From Phycisphaerales bacterium (lineage in GTDB: Bacteria > Planctomycetota > Phycisphaerae > Phycisphaerales > SM1A02): 56,409 nt of DNA. Location: assembly GCA_009691785.1 (NCBI GenBank), contig SIAM01000011.1, positions 1 through 56,409 on the forward strand, read 5' to 3'. The notes under the pieces are model-generated. The model worked only from the letters and a program-made list of their open reading frames with translations. It was not told the origin of the DNA and ran no database searches. A program made the position numbers and the translations under genes. Of this stretch, positions 43,424 to 51,612 are shown in pieces (positions within the stretch are counted from its first letter, which is position 1; the number at the start of each line of letters is the position of its first letter).

Positions 43424-44041
43424 TCATGATTCGGTGTTCCATGGAATTCGCGCCTTGGCGAACGCCGATTCAATCGTATCCAAATCAAAGCCCGCGCGCG
43501 AAAATGTTCGCGCTATCGAATTGGCTGATTTACCAGCGCGCTCAAGGCGTTTGGCCTCGGCGCACAATTGCGCCAATGTGGTCGCCGCGGCGCTGGCGGA
43601 TTTTTGCGCGATTGAATCTGGAACGCCTTCGCCACACAAGCGCGCCTGTAGTAATTCCGCTGAGACAATTTTGCGCTCGGTCAATTTGGCCGCGCGGCGT
43701 GTGGCGTAGGTCTTGTCATCAACCCAACCCGCGGCGCGCATTTGATCCACGGTCACTTGGGCTATGGTCTCTGGCCACTTGCGGCACAAGCGCTCCAATA
43801 AAAGCGCGCGCGTAAAATCGCGCTTGGCCAGAAACGCAAGCGCCGCCGCGTGGCACGCGTTTAATTGCGCCAAATGTTCCACCTTGCGCGCCTTCGCCTT
43901 GTTCCAAGACGCGCCCGCCTGAATGTCAAGTTTGTTGGCGTAGTCGCGGCGCAGAGGACCCATGCGTTTGCCATCCACAAACCAATACACAAGTCCCGGG
44001 TCATCCGCGTGCGCAAGAATATTTTCTATTGTGTGAGCCAT
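43424..44041 (-). CDS. recX: RecX-family regulatory protein
   Basis: 205 residues. The helical repeats typical of RecX are visible: AALAFLAKRDFTRALLLERLCRKW, then VDQMRAAGWVDDKTYATRRAAKL and ELLQARLCGEGVPDSIAQ. RecX inhibits RecA filaments. No recA is adjacent. An N-terminal addition of about 55 residues precedes the first RecX repeat. The ATG at MAHTIEN is used instead of a TTG upstream. It directly follows a TPR gene. Confidence 0.85.
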   Translation of the reverse strand: MAHTIENILAHADDPGLVYWFVDGKRMGPLRRDYANKLDIQAGASWNKAKARKVEHLAQLNACHAAALAFLAKRDFTRALLLERLCRKWPETIAQVTVDQMRAAGWVDDKTYATRRAAKLTERKIVSAELLQARLCGEGVPDSIAQKSASAAATTLAQLCAEAKRLERAGKSANSIARTFSRAGFDLDTIESAFAKARIPWNTES

Positions 44042-44056
44042 TTGCCTCTGCGCCAA

Positions 44057-44377
44057 TTATGGCGTTAATTCATCAAGATAGGACGCCAATTCAGAAGCGG
44101 CTTTCACATCATTTGTTTGCTTGGCATGGGCAAGTCCGCGCCGCAGCGCCGCCATTGCGTCATCCACGCGCTCGCAACGCTCCAACACTTTCGCGTAGTG
44201 ATAGTGGCCGTAGGCGTGGGTGGGGTGCTGCGCCAAAAGTTTTTCAAACCACTGCAGCGACAACTGCAATTCATTGGCGGTCGCATATTCCTGAGCGATG
44301 CTGTAGATGCAAAAGTCGTCCGTGGGTTCCGCGGCGTGCAACTTCTGCAACTGTTCAAGTCTTGATTTCGTTTCCAC
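44057..44377 (-). CDS. Small TPR-repeat protein
   Basis: 106 residues with TPR-like helix pairs: DDFCIYSIAQEYATANELQLSLQWFEKLL and AYGHYHYAKVLERCERVDDAMAALRRG. A longer in-frame reading exists upstream but would run through the divergent lipoprotein gene and lacks a start signal; the GTG at 44377 has TACGCT six bases before it. First gene of the recX-cdsA unit; probably a protein-binding adaptor. Confidence 0.75.
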   Translation of the reverse strand: METKSRLEQLQKLHAAEPTDDFCIYSIAQEYATANELQLSLQWFEKLLAQHPTHAYGHYHYAKVLERCERVDDAMAALRRGLAHAKQTNDVKAASELASYLDELTP

Positions 44378-44383
44378 ATACAC

Positions 44384-44443
44384 AGCGTAGCGGGGCGCAA
44401 CTCTTCCGAGCGTGTTCCATAGAAAGCGGGGAACGGATACCTT
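44384..44443. promoter_or_regulatory. Divergent leaderless -10 boxes of the TPR gene and the lipoprotein gene
   Basis: Minus strand TACGCT (44389-44384), six bases, GTG at 44377. Plus strand TACCTT (44438-44443), six bases, ATG at 44450. Neither start has a Shine-Dalgarno. Confidence 0.4.
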
Positions 44444-44449
44444 TACGCC

Positions 44450-46018
44450 ATGCGAAATACGCTTGCACAGAGGCTTGGCAAAACAATCTTGATGTTTGCC
44501 CTTGGCGCGCTGCCATTGTGCGGATGTATGGATGAAACCTATATCAAGGAAGATCGGACCGACAAACGCATCAAGTCGTTGAAAATTTCTCATCAAGCAG
44601 GTGGCACGCATGATTGCGTGTTGGTGCATGATGGCGTTTGGTATGTCGGCTTTGGTTCGCAATTGCTGGTGCTTGAAGGCCGCGGCAAAAAAATTCTGCG
44701 AAGTGAGCGCATCAATCCCAATGGCGAGGGCGGTCCCATTACGGATCTTGCGTTGTGGCATGGCGACTTGATAGGTGTTATCAATGGCGACTCTGTGGTT
44801 CGTTGGGATATTTCCATGCCGCGTACGCCGCTGCTGATTGATTTGATTTCCGCCAAGGAACTTGGAATTCGACCGCGCGCGATTGGAGTTTTGAAAAACA
44901 CTCTTTACATTTCGGGTGACGGAGGCGTTATCCGCGCCAGCGATGGGGAAAAATTCCTGGCGGGCGCAACCATAACAAGCAAAGTTGTTGACACTCAATT
45001 TGGACCCGCTGTTCCAGTGGGACGGCGCGTTCAAATTTTAGAAAACAATAAATTTGCTGGCGCCGCAAGTGTTCTGGAACCGCTTCCCGCCAGCGCTGGA
45101 TTGCCTGGTGGATTCGCATTCGCCTTGATCGGCAAACAAGGATCCACGATTGGCCTTATGAATCCAGATTTGCGCGAAATATCGGGCGAACCTATTCGTG
45201 GAGCGTTCCGCAAGTTGACCATTGCCAACGGTCGCTTGTGGGCAATCTTTGATACTGAAATTGTTTCTTGGGATATGAACGCGGGCAAACTGGAATCACC
45301 TATTTACACCCCTGTGAAAGGCGCGCGAGACCTGTCGCCATTGTCGGACAATCTTTACGCGGTCGCAGGTTCGTTTGGCCGCGGCGTGTTTCATTTGAAC
45401 GCCGACAACGATGGCGATGCTGACACATTCACCGACGCGGTCCGCGAACCTGGTCGCTTGGAGCAATCCCTCTTTGATGGTCGTCGCGTACTTGCAGGAA
45501 GCTCCGAGGGATTTTGGCTCTACCCAATTCGTGGCAAGCCCACGATTTCTGAAAAATCGGTTTCACTTTCTGCGATTCCAGACACCAAGATCACGCTTGC
45601 TTGGGCCGAGGCACAAATTGACAAAGGCGACGGTGATCCTTTGACATTTGACGAAGGACAAAAGATTCATTTCAAATCTTCAACCGCTGAAGCGGATTGG
45701 GAATTGCCGCCAAATGTGTGGGCCTGCGTTTTGGCGTCGGTTGATGGCGATCTCTGGGTGGGGCACACTGATGGCATCACCGTGTTGAGCGTTGAAACCA
45801 ACGGTGAATCATCGAAGGCGTCGTCTGGGTCTCTTGTCATTGTCAAGCGTGGGGAACTTCGTTTGCCTGGACCCATCTTATGGATTCACCCTTTACGAAC
45901 GGGATTGGGCGCCGTGTGGGTAAGCCACTTTGGTGGGCTTGGTGTCGCCGAGTTCACGCCTAACGAGCCGTCTTTGCAGCCGTTTTCAAAGCCTTCGTCT
46001 TCTTCAACTTTAAATTAA
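44450..46018 (+). CDS. Large predicted lipoprotein, beta-propeller-like
   Basis: 522 residues. The signal peptide ends in the lipobox LCGC (about residues 23-26). The body has repeated short beta segments with GD, DG and W (VHDGVWYVGFGSQLLVL, LWHGDLIGVINGDSVVRWDIS, KNTLYISGDGGV, NGRLWAIFDTEIVSWD), suggesting a seven-ish-bladed propeller, as in ligand- or protein-binding surface proteins. No catalytic motif. Its 3' end overlaps nth by 59 bases on the other strand. Confidence 0.7.
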   Translation: MRNTLAQRLGKTILMFALGALPLCGCMDETYIKEDRTDKRIKSLKISHQAGGTHDCVLVHDGVWYVGFGSQLLVLEGRGKKILRSERINPNGEGGPITDLALWHGDLIGVINGDSVVRWDISMPRTPLLIDLISAKELGIRPRAIGVLKNTLYISGDGGVIRASDGEKFLAGATITSKVVDTQFGPAVPVGRRVQILENNKFAGAASVLEPLPASAGLPGGFAFALIGKQGSTIGLMNPDLREISGEPIRGAFRKLTIANGRLWAIFDTEIVSWDMNAGKLESPIYTPVKGARDLSPLSDNLYAVAGSFGRGVFHLNADNDGDADTFTDAVREPGRLEQSLFDGRRVLAGSSEGFWLYPIRGKPTISEKSVSLSAIPDTKITLAWAEAQIDKGDGDPLTFDEGQKIHFKSSTAEADWELPPNVWACVLASVDGDLWVGHTDGITVLSVETNGESSKASSGSLVIVKRGELRLPGPILWIHPLRTGLGAVWVSHFGGLGVAEFTPNEPSLQPFSKPSSSSTLN

Positions 46019-46751
46019 TGGCGTGCGCGCTTGGCGACGCGGGCAACTTCGCGTTGATGCAAAATTCCTTGCAGATCAAATCGCTTGAGCAAGTTTCGCC
46101 GCGCGCTTTGCACACACTGCGACCATGTGCAATTAACAAATGACTGAGCACACACCAGTTTGCGCGCGGAAATAATCCCATCAAGTCGGTCTCCACATCA
46201 ACAGGATCATCGTGCTTGCTCAACCCCATTCGACGCGCCAGCCTTCCAACATGCGTGTCCACCACAACGCCCTCGTTCAAGTTGAACGCGTTGCCTAAAA
46301 CAACATTGGCTGTCTTGCGCGCCACGCCACGCAATGTCAGCAAATCCGACATGGTGCGCGGCACTTCTCCATGAAAGTTGGCGCAGACCACGCGCATGCT
46401 TTCATGCACGGCCTTGGCTTTGTTGCGCCAAAAATTCAGCGTCATCACAAATGGTTCAATCGCCTGTGGCGAAGCGTTGGCAAAATCTTGCGGCGTTGCA
46501 AACTTGGCGAACAAAGCGGGCGTGGCTTTGTTCACCCCCACATCGGTGCTTTGCGCGCTCAGAATTGTGGCGATTAGCAACTCGTGGGGCTTGGACCAAT
46601 TCAAGGCGCAGTGCGCATTTGGATAGCGCGTTCGCAGCGTCTTGAACAATCGCAAGGCTTTGGCAACTTTTGCGGCGGACATTTCAAGCGCCGTAGTTTT
46701 TTTAACCATGCTCTTGCTTTTGACCTTGTTCTTGCTTGCAATGGACTTCAT
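45960..46751 (-). CDS. nth: Endonuclease III (DNA glycosylase/AP lyase) with altered Fe-S loop
   Basis: 263 residues. The helix-hairpin-helix LTLRGVARKTANVVLG has the catalytic Lys146, and VVDTHVGRLARRMGL has Asp165, so base excision of oxidised pyrimidines is expected. The C-terminal Fe-S loop normally reads C-x6-C-x2-C-x5-C. Here the cysteines are 214, 221, 227 and 231 (CKARGETCSSDLICKEFC), with Asp where the third Cys belongs. A Lys/Ala-rich tail follows and overlaps the lipoprotein gene antisense. The ATG at 46751 is set by TACACT eight bases upstream. Confidence 0.92.
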   Translation of the reverse strand: MKSIASKNKVKSKSMVKKTTALEMSAAKVAKALRLFKTLRTRYPNAHCALNWSKPHELLIATILSAQSTDVGVNKATPALFAKFATPQDFANASPQAIEPFVMTLNFWRNKAKAVHESMRVVCANFHGEVPRTMSDLLTLRGVARKTANVVLGNAFNLNEGVVVDTHVGRLARRMGLSKHDDPVDVETDLMGLFPRANWCVLSHLLIAHGRSVCKARGETCSSDLICKEFCINAKLPASPSAHAINLKLKKTKALKTAAKTAR

Positions 46752-46759
46752 TCTCAACG

Positions 46760-46781
46760 AGTGTAGTTGCACAGTTAGAAT
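46760..46781. promoter_or_regulatory. Back-to-back leaderless promoters of nth and the isomerase-like gene
   Basis: Minus strand TACACT (46765-46760), eight bases, ATG of nth. Plus strand TAGAAT (46776-46781), six bases, ATG at 46788. The two -10 boxes are ten bases apart in a 36-base gap. Confidence 0.5.
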
Positions 46782-46787
46782 CAATTT

Positions 46788-47510
46788 ATGCGCTCGCCAC
46801 CAATTCCACTTGCAATCACCATGGCGGCACTTGGCGCATCGCCAAGTTGTTTCACGCATGCGGTCAAATTGAATATGGCCGGCGTTCAATTTGACGCTTC
46901 GCAGCCCGGTTTGCGTCCGCGCGAGCTTGACATTGGAGCGCGCCGCGATGTCGCGGCAACATTGCGACGCCACGAACTTGTCGCCGCCGGCATTGACTGC
47001 TTCATTCCACTTGAGCGTTTCACGAAACTCGACGCCGTAGAGCGCGCCATGACGGCGTTGTTCGAATCCATCGCCTTCGCAGAATTTCTTGGCCGAGTGC
47101 CCGTGAGTTTCTTCATGCCAAGCGACGCGGATTTGGTCAACACAATTAACCAGGAGGCCACGCGCAGGGGAGTTCTGTTGGCGGATTTTGTGCGACCAGT
47201 GGGCTGCGCCAAATGCGGAATTGGCATTGATCCTGCGGCAATTTTACTTGAGCAAAAAAATCCAGCCCAAGAAATTGCCGCGCTTGGTGATCGATTGGTT
47301 GCGGCGCGCGTGAACGATATTGATCAAGCTGGCCAACGCGGACCAATTGGCCAAGGACGTCTTGACGCGTTGGCGTATCGTGTCGCGCTTGAAGTTTGCG
47401 GCTTCAGACATTTGCCCGTTATTGATTGCAGGTCGTGGCGTCAACCTGTCGAAGAAAGTGCACAATGCGTCAAACGATGGAACGACCTCTTGCCGGTGGG
47501 TAATTTATGA
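46788..47510 (+). CDS. TIM-barrel sugar-phosphate isomerase/epimerase-like protein
   Basis: 240 residues resembling the AP-endonuclease-2/xylose-isomerase-like barrel: VKLNMAGVQFDAS (strand 1 with Asp), IDCFIPLERF, VSFFMPSDADL, GIGIDPAAIL and RVNDID at later strands. A CxxC pair (CAKCG) is present mid-protein. Substrate unknown. The gene has a leaderless start (TAGAAT, six bases) and overlaps acpS by ATGA. Confidence 0.6.
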   Translation: MRSPPIPLAITMAALGASPSCFTHAVKLNMAGVQFDASQPGLRPRELDIGARRDVAATLRRHELVAAGIDCFIPLERFTKLDAVERAMTALFESIAFAEFLGRVPVSFFMPSDADLVNTINQEATRRGVLLADFVRPVGCAKCGIGIDPAAILLEQKNPAQEIAALGDRLVAARVNDIDQAGQRGPIGQGRLDALAYRVALEVCGFRHLPVIDCRSWRQPVEESAQCVKRWNDLLPVGNL

Positions 47511-47920
47511 TTTCCGATGCGATTCAACCCATGCATGTGATCGGTGTCGGCATTGACATTATTGAAGTATCACGAATTGCCCGCATGATTGAAGAGCATG
47601 GTGCGCGCTTTCTGAATCGAGTGTTCACGCCCGCGGAGCAGGATTACGCCAACACCAGTCCTATTCAGCGCGTTCAGCGACTTGCCGCGAGATTTGCCGC
47701 AAAGGAAGCGGCGCTGAAGGCTCTTTGCATGGGTCTTCGCGAAGGAATCTCATGGACGGATATAGAATGCACGCATAGATCCGACGGTTCGCCCACGCTG
47801 AATGTGCGCGAAAGAGCCGCTGAAATTGCGCAAGGCCGCGGTATTGACGCATGGTTGGTTTCACTCACACACATACAGCACATGGCGGCGGCTACAGTAA
47901 CGGCAGGACGAAAGATTTAA
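47507..47920 (+). CDS. acpS: Holo-[acyl-carrier-protein] synthase
   Basis: Transfers 4'-phosphopantetheine from CoA to acyl carrier protein. 137 residues. GVGIDIIEVSRIARMI has the metal-binding Asp, and RFAAKEAALKALC the second motif. The GGTGGG Shine-Dalgarno supports the ATG at 47507 over one eight codons later, although the family usually begins near the later one. Coupled by ATGA to the upstream gene. Confidence 0.93.
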   Translation: MISDAIQPMHVIGVGIDIIEVSRIARMIEEHGARFLNRVFTPAEQDYANTSPIQRVQRLAARFAAKEAALKALCMGLREGISWTDIECTHRSDGSPTLNVRERAAEIAQGRGIDAWLVSLTHIQHMAAATVTAGRKI

Positions 47921-47936
47921 GAAAGGTAGACTAACC

Positions 47937-48716
47937 ATGATGAGGCGTCGCGGAGCACCAACTTTATATGAACTCACCAAGAGCGGTGGTCGCGGATCCA
48001 TCTCTGGTGGATCCGGCGGATTGTTTGGCGGAAACACTCCCAGCGTTTCGCTTTTAGGCAACGAAGCAGCACGCTCAATCCGAGTGCCCGTTGGATTTTT
48101 ATGGTTGCTAGCCATTGCCGTGCTTGTACTTGCCGCGGGGTCATATATGATTGGATTTGTTCTAGGTCACGCCGCGGGAATCCCCGAAGGATATTCCGCA
48201 AAACTTTCCGATGACAACGCCCGAGCCTTGGCGCGCTCCGTCAACGACCCAATGAAGCAAGACGCGGCCGCAGTGTCGGTCACTCCACAGAAAGCGTTGC
48301 CCTCCACGGGCGCAACTTCACCTGGCAATAGTGTCACGGTGGCGAAATCAAACACCCAAAAAAATTCCAGCCCAAACTACAAGGGTGATTCCAAACCCGG
48401 GTCCGAGCCTGCTTCCAATGAGGATCCCCGTGAAAAAGGCGTGAATTACCTCACTTTGGCCCGGCCATCCGCTGAGCAAGCGGAAAATATGCTCGCATTT
48501 TGCAAGGCCGAGGGGCTTGCCGCGCACCTGGTTTTGGATAATAATGCCAAACTGCGAAAAATCATTGTCACTCCTGGCTTAAGAACCACCGCGGTTCTTC
48601 AAACCAAAGATGGACAAGAACTTCTCGCAAAGGTGAAGTCGGTTGGTGTGCGTTGGAAAGCCCAGAAAAAAGGCAACAAAGATTTTTCGGACGCCTATCT
48701 TGAACTCTTCCGCTGA
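47937..48716 (+). CDS. Single-pass membrane protein with SPOR-like C-terminus
   Basis: 259 residues: a Gly/Ser/Arg-rich N-terminal cytoplasmic part, one membrane helix (about 52-75), a Ser/Lys/Asn/Pro linker, and a compact C-terminal domain (about 165-258; NYLTLARPSAEQAENMLAFCKAEGLAAHLV) that resembles SPOR or similar peptidoglycan-binding alpha/beta folds. AAGG precedes the ATG. Function unknown; a cell-envelope role is likely. Confidence 0.65.
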   Translation: MMRRRGAPTLYELTKSGGRGSISGGSGGLFGGNTPSVSLLGNEAARSIRVPVGFLWLLAIAVLVLAAGSYMIGFVLGHAAGIPEGYSAKLSDDNARALARSVNDPMKQDAAAVSVTPQKALPSTGATSPGNSVTVAKSNTQKNSSPNYKGDSKPGSEPASNEDPREKGVNYLTLARPSAEQAENMLAFCKAEGLAAHLVLDNNAKLRKIIVTPGLRTTAVLQTKDGQELLAKVKSVGVRWKAQKKGNKDFSDAYLELFR

Positions 48717-48775
48717 TCGTCGTCGTTCAGTGCCGCGGAAGTCTTAACACTTGAACGACATCGGAAGTTTCTGAC

Positions 48776-49126
48776 ATGAGCATTCATCCAAGTTTAAAAA
48801 CAAAGTCCGGCGCATTGAATCAACATCGCAACGTGCTCACACGAGCGGAGCGTATTGAGCGCTTGACATTCGAAGGCCGCTTCGACATTGCCACCAAGAG
48901 CGTGTTGGGCACAGTCAAGGTTCGATCGATCAAAGCAACAGTGAGCAAGAAACCTAAGAAGGAAGCGGTAGCTGGTGCTGAAGGCGCCGCTACGGCAACT
49001 GGTATAACTGGTACAATTGGTACAACTGGTGCCAAGCCTGCCACTGGTGCCAAGCCTGCCACTGGTGTCAAACCCGCAGTCGCAGCCAAGCCAGCGGCGA
49101 GCGTCAAGCCTGCAGCCAAAAAGTGA
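48776..49126 (+). CDS. PVC-type small basic protein with histone-like tail
   Basis: 116 residues. Residues 1-62 (MSIHPSLKTKSGALNQHRNV, then LTRAERIERL) match, from memory, the small basic protein family of Chlamydiae, Verrucomicrobia and Planctomycetes (TIGR04137). Family members are about 60 residues; here an extra 55 residues of Ala/Lys/Pro/Gly/Thr repeats follow, resembling an H1-like tail. It probably binds nucleic acid, perhaps ribosomal RNA. The gene lies between a membrane protein and an aminotransferase. Confidence 0.75.
   Translation: MSIHPSLKTKSGALNQHRNVLTRAERIERLTFEGRFDIATKSVLGTVKVRSIKATVSKKPKKEAVAGAEGAATATGITGTIGTTGAKPATGAKPATGVKPAVAAKPAASVKPAAKK
49025..49078. repeat. Three 18-bp in-frame tandem repeats in the small basic protein gene
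   Basis: ACTGGTGCCAAGCCTGCC twice exactly, then a degenerate copy. They encode TGAKPA repeats of the tail. Confidence 0.85.
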
Positions 49127-49158
49127 TCGCTCGGATTCAGTACTCAGCGAGATAACCA

Positions 49159-50310
49159 ATGATTGAACGACTTCTATCAGTGCGAAGTCGTTCAATTGAC
49201 TCTTCCGGCATTCGCAAGGTTTTTGACCTTGGAACCAAGATGCAGGATCCAATCAATCTGTCCATTGGGCAGCCGGATTTTCCGGTGTCCGAAGCCATGA
49301 AAGAAGCCGCCATAGCGGCCATACGCGAAAATAAAAACGGCTACACCGTGACGCAGGGAATTCCGCAATTGCTAGAGGCTGTTCGACAGCGACTCGAACA
49401 TGATTTTGGCTCGGGTTGGTCCACGACCAATGCAAATCATTCTGCGGTCATAACCAGCGGAACAAGTGGTGGAATTCTTTTGGCGTTGATGTCCATTCTT
49501 GATTCGGGCGATGAATTTATTTCGCCTGATCCATACTTTGTCATGTATCCGCAAGTTGGCAAGTTGCTCAGCGCACATTGCGTGTTGTGCGACACCTATC
49601 CCGATTTCCGCATGACGGCCGCGCGCGTGGAGCCGCTGATCACCGAGCGCACCAAGGCGGTGTTGTTGAACAGTCCAAGCAATCCGTGCGGAACGGTTTT
49701 AACGGCCAAGGAAATTGCGGAGCTTGTGCAATTGTGCGAGCGCCGCGGGGTGCTTCTTATTTCCGACGAGATTTACGACGAGTTCTGTTTCAGCGACGCG
49801 CGCGAAAATGGGTTGTGTCCTTCGCCAGGCAGAATCAGCAATAATTGCCTGATTATTCGCGGCTTTGGCAAGACGCACGGTTGCACCGGTTGGCGACTTG
49901 GATACGCCGCGGGTCCAGCGCCGTTGATTCAGGAAATGGCCAAGTTGCAGCAAAGCACATTTGTGTGCGCGCCGTCACCGCTGCAGTGGGGCGTTGTTCC
50001 GTCATTCCAAGAGAATCTTTCCTCCGTGCTCAAGGAATATGAGGGCCGCCGCCAAATGGTGCTTGACGCATTTTCAGGCGTGACCAATGTCACGCGGCCA
50101 GGCGGCGCGTTCTACGCGTTTATTGAGGTGCCAACAAAATTAAATCTCACCGCCGTGCACTTTGTGGAGCAAGCCATTGCCAAGCGCGTGTTGATTATTC
50201 CCGGCTCGGTGTTCAGCCATCGCGATACGCACTTTCGATTAAGTTTCGCCGCCTCGCGCGCCAAACTTTCAGAAGGCCTTGGCATCTTGCGCGATCTCAT
50301 GACCAAGTGA
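49159..50310 (+). CDS. Class I/II aminotransferase (PLP-dependent)
   Basis: 383 residues. LSIGQPDFPVSEAMKEA, GYTVTQGIPQL, TSGTSGGILLALMSIL, LNSPSNPCGTVL, LISDEIYDEFCF and RGFGKTHGCTGWRLGY, with the PLP lysine in GFGKT. The family covers aspartate, aromatic and alanine aminotransferases; no residue seen here narrows the substrate. It follows the small basic protein gene. Confidence 0.93.
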   Translation: MIERLLSVRSRSIDSSGIRKVFDLGTKMQDPINLSIGQPDFPVSEAMKEAAIAAIRENKNGYTVTQGIPQLLEAVRQRLEHDFGSGWSTTNANHSAVITSGTSGGILLALMSILDSGDEFISPDPYFVMYPQVGKLLSAHCVLCDTYPDFRMTAARVEPLITERTKAVLLNSPSNPCGTVLTAKEIAELVQLCERRGVLLISDEIYDEFCFSDARENGLCPSPGRISNNCLIIRGFGKTHGCTGWRLGYAAGPAPLIQEMAKLQQSTFVCAPSPLQWGVVPSFQENLSSVLKEYEGRRQMVLDAFSGVTNVTRPGGAFYAFIEVPTKLNLTAVHFVEQAIAKRVLIIPGSVFSHRDTHFRLSFAASRAKLSEGLGILRDLMTK

Positions 50311-50424
50311 CTTGCGCTTTTTGCAATTTGCGAAATCGAATAAGTTTCAATTTGACGTAGCCGTGTTCATCGCTGCGCCATGTGGCAACGCATGTTTAAA
50401 TAAATACCGCAACAATTCGCCCAC

Positions 50425-51351
50425 TCACTCGCCAGGAATATGGGTAATGGTTCCCGACCACGGACTACTGGCGGTGCCTAGCAATTTGCGCGCAATTCTG
50501 CCTGATTTGTAGCCAAAGTAGCCGGCGTCCAACGCCAAACGCATGGCGTGCGCCATCCGCACGGGGTCGGCGGCGTGCGCGATGCCGGTGTTCAGCAGCA
50601 CGCCATCGGCGCCAAGCTCCATAGCAAGCGTGACATCGCTTGGAGTTCCCACGCCCGCGTCCACAATCACCGGATAATCCGCGCGACCACCACGCGCCGG
50701 ATTTTTCAACAAGTCAATCAAGATCAGAATGGCCTCGCGATTGGCGATGCCGCGGCCGCACCCAATCGGACTTCCAGCTGGCATGACACTGGTCGCGCCC
50801 GCGTCGCGAAGTCGCACGGCTGCGATCGGATCATCGCTGCTGTAGCAAAGGACTTCGAAACCATCCTTCACCAATTCCGCGCAGGCTTCAATGGTGCCCA
50901 CTGGATCCGGCAACAGAGTTGTCTTGTCGCCCAGCACTTCAAGTTTCACCCAGCGCTGTCCAGGGTTTCCAAGTTGCTCCAGAAGTTCGCGGCCAAGACG
51001 CGCCACGCGCACGGCGTCCGCGGCGTTAAAACAGCCAGCGGTGTTGGGCAAGATAGTGAGTTGATCAAGCGGCAACGCGTCAAGAAGCGAACGACCTTCC
51101 TTGTCGTACAAGCGCTCGCGGCGCACTGCAACAGTGATTACGTCGGCGCGACTGGCCGCGATCGATTGTCGCATCTGGGAAAAATCGCTGTACTTTCCAG
51201 TGCCAACCACCAGCCGTGAGCGCAGCAGAACACTTCCAACTTGTAGCGGTGCGGGGGTGAAATCACTTTCACTGGACATTGATTTCATGGCGGTCGTGGA
51301 TGCGCGCTCGGTTGTGTGCGCTTGAATTTTGTGGGGCAGGGTATCGCTCAT
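50425..51351 (-). CDS. thiG: Thiazole synthase
   Basis: Forms the thiamine thiazole phosphate from deoxyxylulose phosphate, dehydroglycine and ThiS thiocarboxylate. 308 residues. [50 protein letters not shown] with the Schiff-base Lys, [12 protein letters not shown] and [30 protein letters not shown]. The ATG lies three bases after the thiS stop and uses GGAGG from the last thiS codons as ribosome site. An N-terminal tail of about 35 residues is extra. Confidence 0.95.
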   Translation of the reverse strand: MSDTLPHKIQAHTTERASTTAMKSMSSESDFTPAPLQVGSVLLRSRLVVGTGKYSDFSQMRQSIAASRADVITVAVRRERLYDKEGRSLLDALPLDQLTILPNTAGCFNAADAVRVARLGRELLEQLGNPGQRWVKLEVLGDKTTLLPDPVGTIEACAELVKDGFEVLCYSSDDPIAAVRLRDAGATSVMPAGSPIGCGRGIANREAILILIDLLKNPARGGRADYPVIVDAGVGTPSDVTLAMELGADGVLLNTGIAHAADPVRMAHAMRLALDAGYFGYKSGRIARKLLGTASSPWSGTITHIPGE

Positions 51352-51354
51352 GAA

Positions 51355-51570
51355 TTAGCCACCTCCAACAAGGGTGACCAGTTCCACGCGGTCGCCATGG
51401 CGTAACTCGTGCATGGCATGCTTGGCTTTGGGAACAAGTTGTTCATTCACTTCCACGGCGCATGGAACATTGGCGCGCCCAAGATGCGCCAATAACTGCG
51501 TGACAGTGCTGCCACCGTTGTACATTTGTGATTCGCCATTCACTTGAAGCTGAATCTGGGTTTGATCCAT
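51355..51570 (-). CDS. thiS: Sulfur carrier protein ThiS
   Basis: 71 residues with the ubiquitin-like fold and the essential C-terminal Gly-Gly (LVGGG; the activated residue is the terminal Gly). The start at MDQTQIQLQVNGE is chosen on family length and on TACTAT eight bases upstream. Partner of thiG; no thiF, thiC or TPP riboswitch is seen nearby. Confidence 0.88.
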   Translation of the reverse strand: MDQTQIQLQVNGESQMYNGGSTVTQLLAHLGRANVPCAVEVNEQLVPKAKHAMHELRHGDRVELVTLVGGG

Positions 51571-51578
51571 GGATTCAA

Positions 51579-51606
51579 ATAGTAGTGCAAGTATCGCGGC
51601 TAGACT
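51579..51606. promoter_or_regulatory. Divergent leaderless -10 boxes of thiS and the lipoprotein gene
   Basis: Minus strand TACTAT (51584-51579), eight bases, ATG of thiS. Plus strand TAGACT (51601-51606), six bases, GTG at 51613. The start codons are 42 bases apart, too close for a riboswitch. Confidence 0.45.
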
Positions 51607-51612
51607 TGCGGC

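Noticed and set aside
44378-45034. N-terminal extension of the TPR protein to 325 residues
   Set aside because: The extension would run antisense through the lipoprotein gene 44450-46018, and the GTG at 44377 has a good upstream box.
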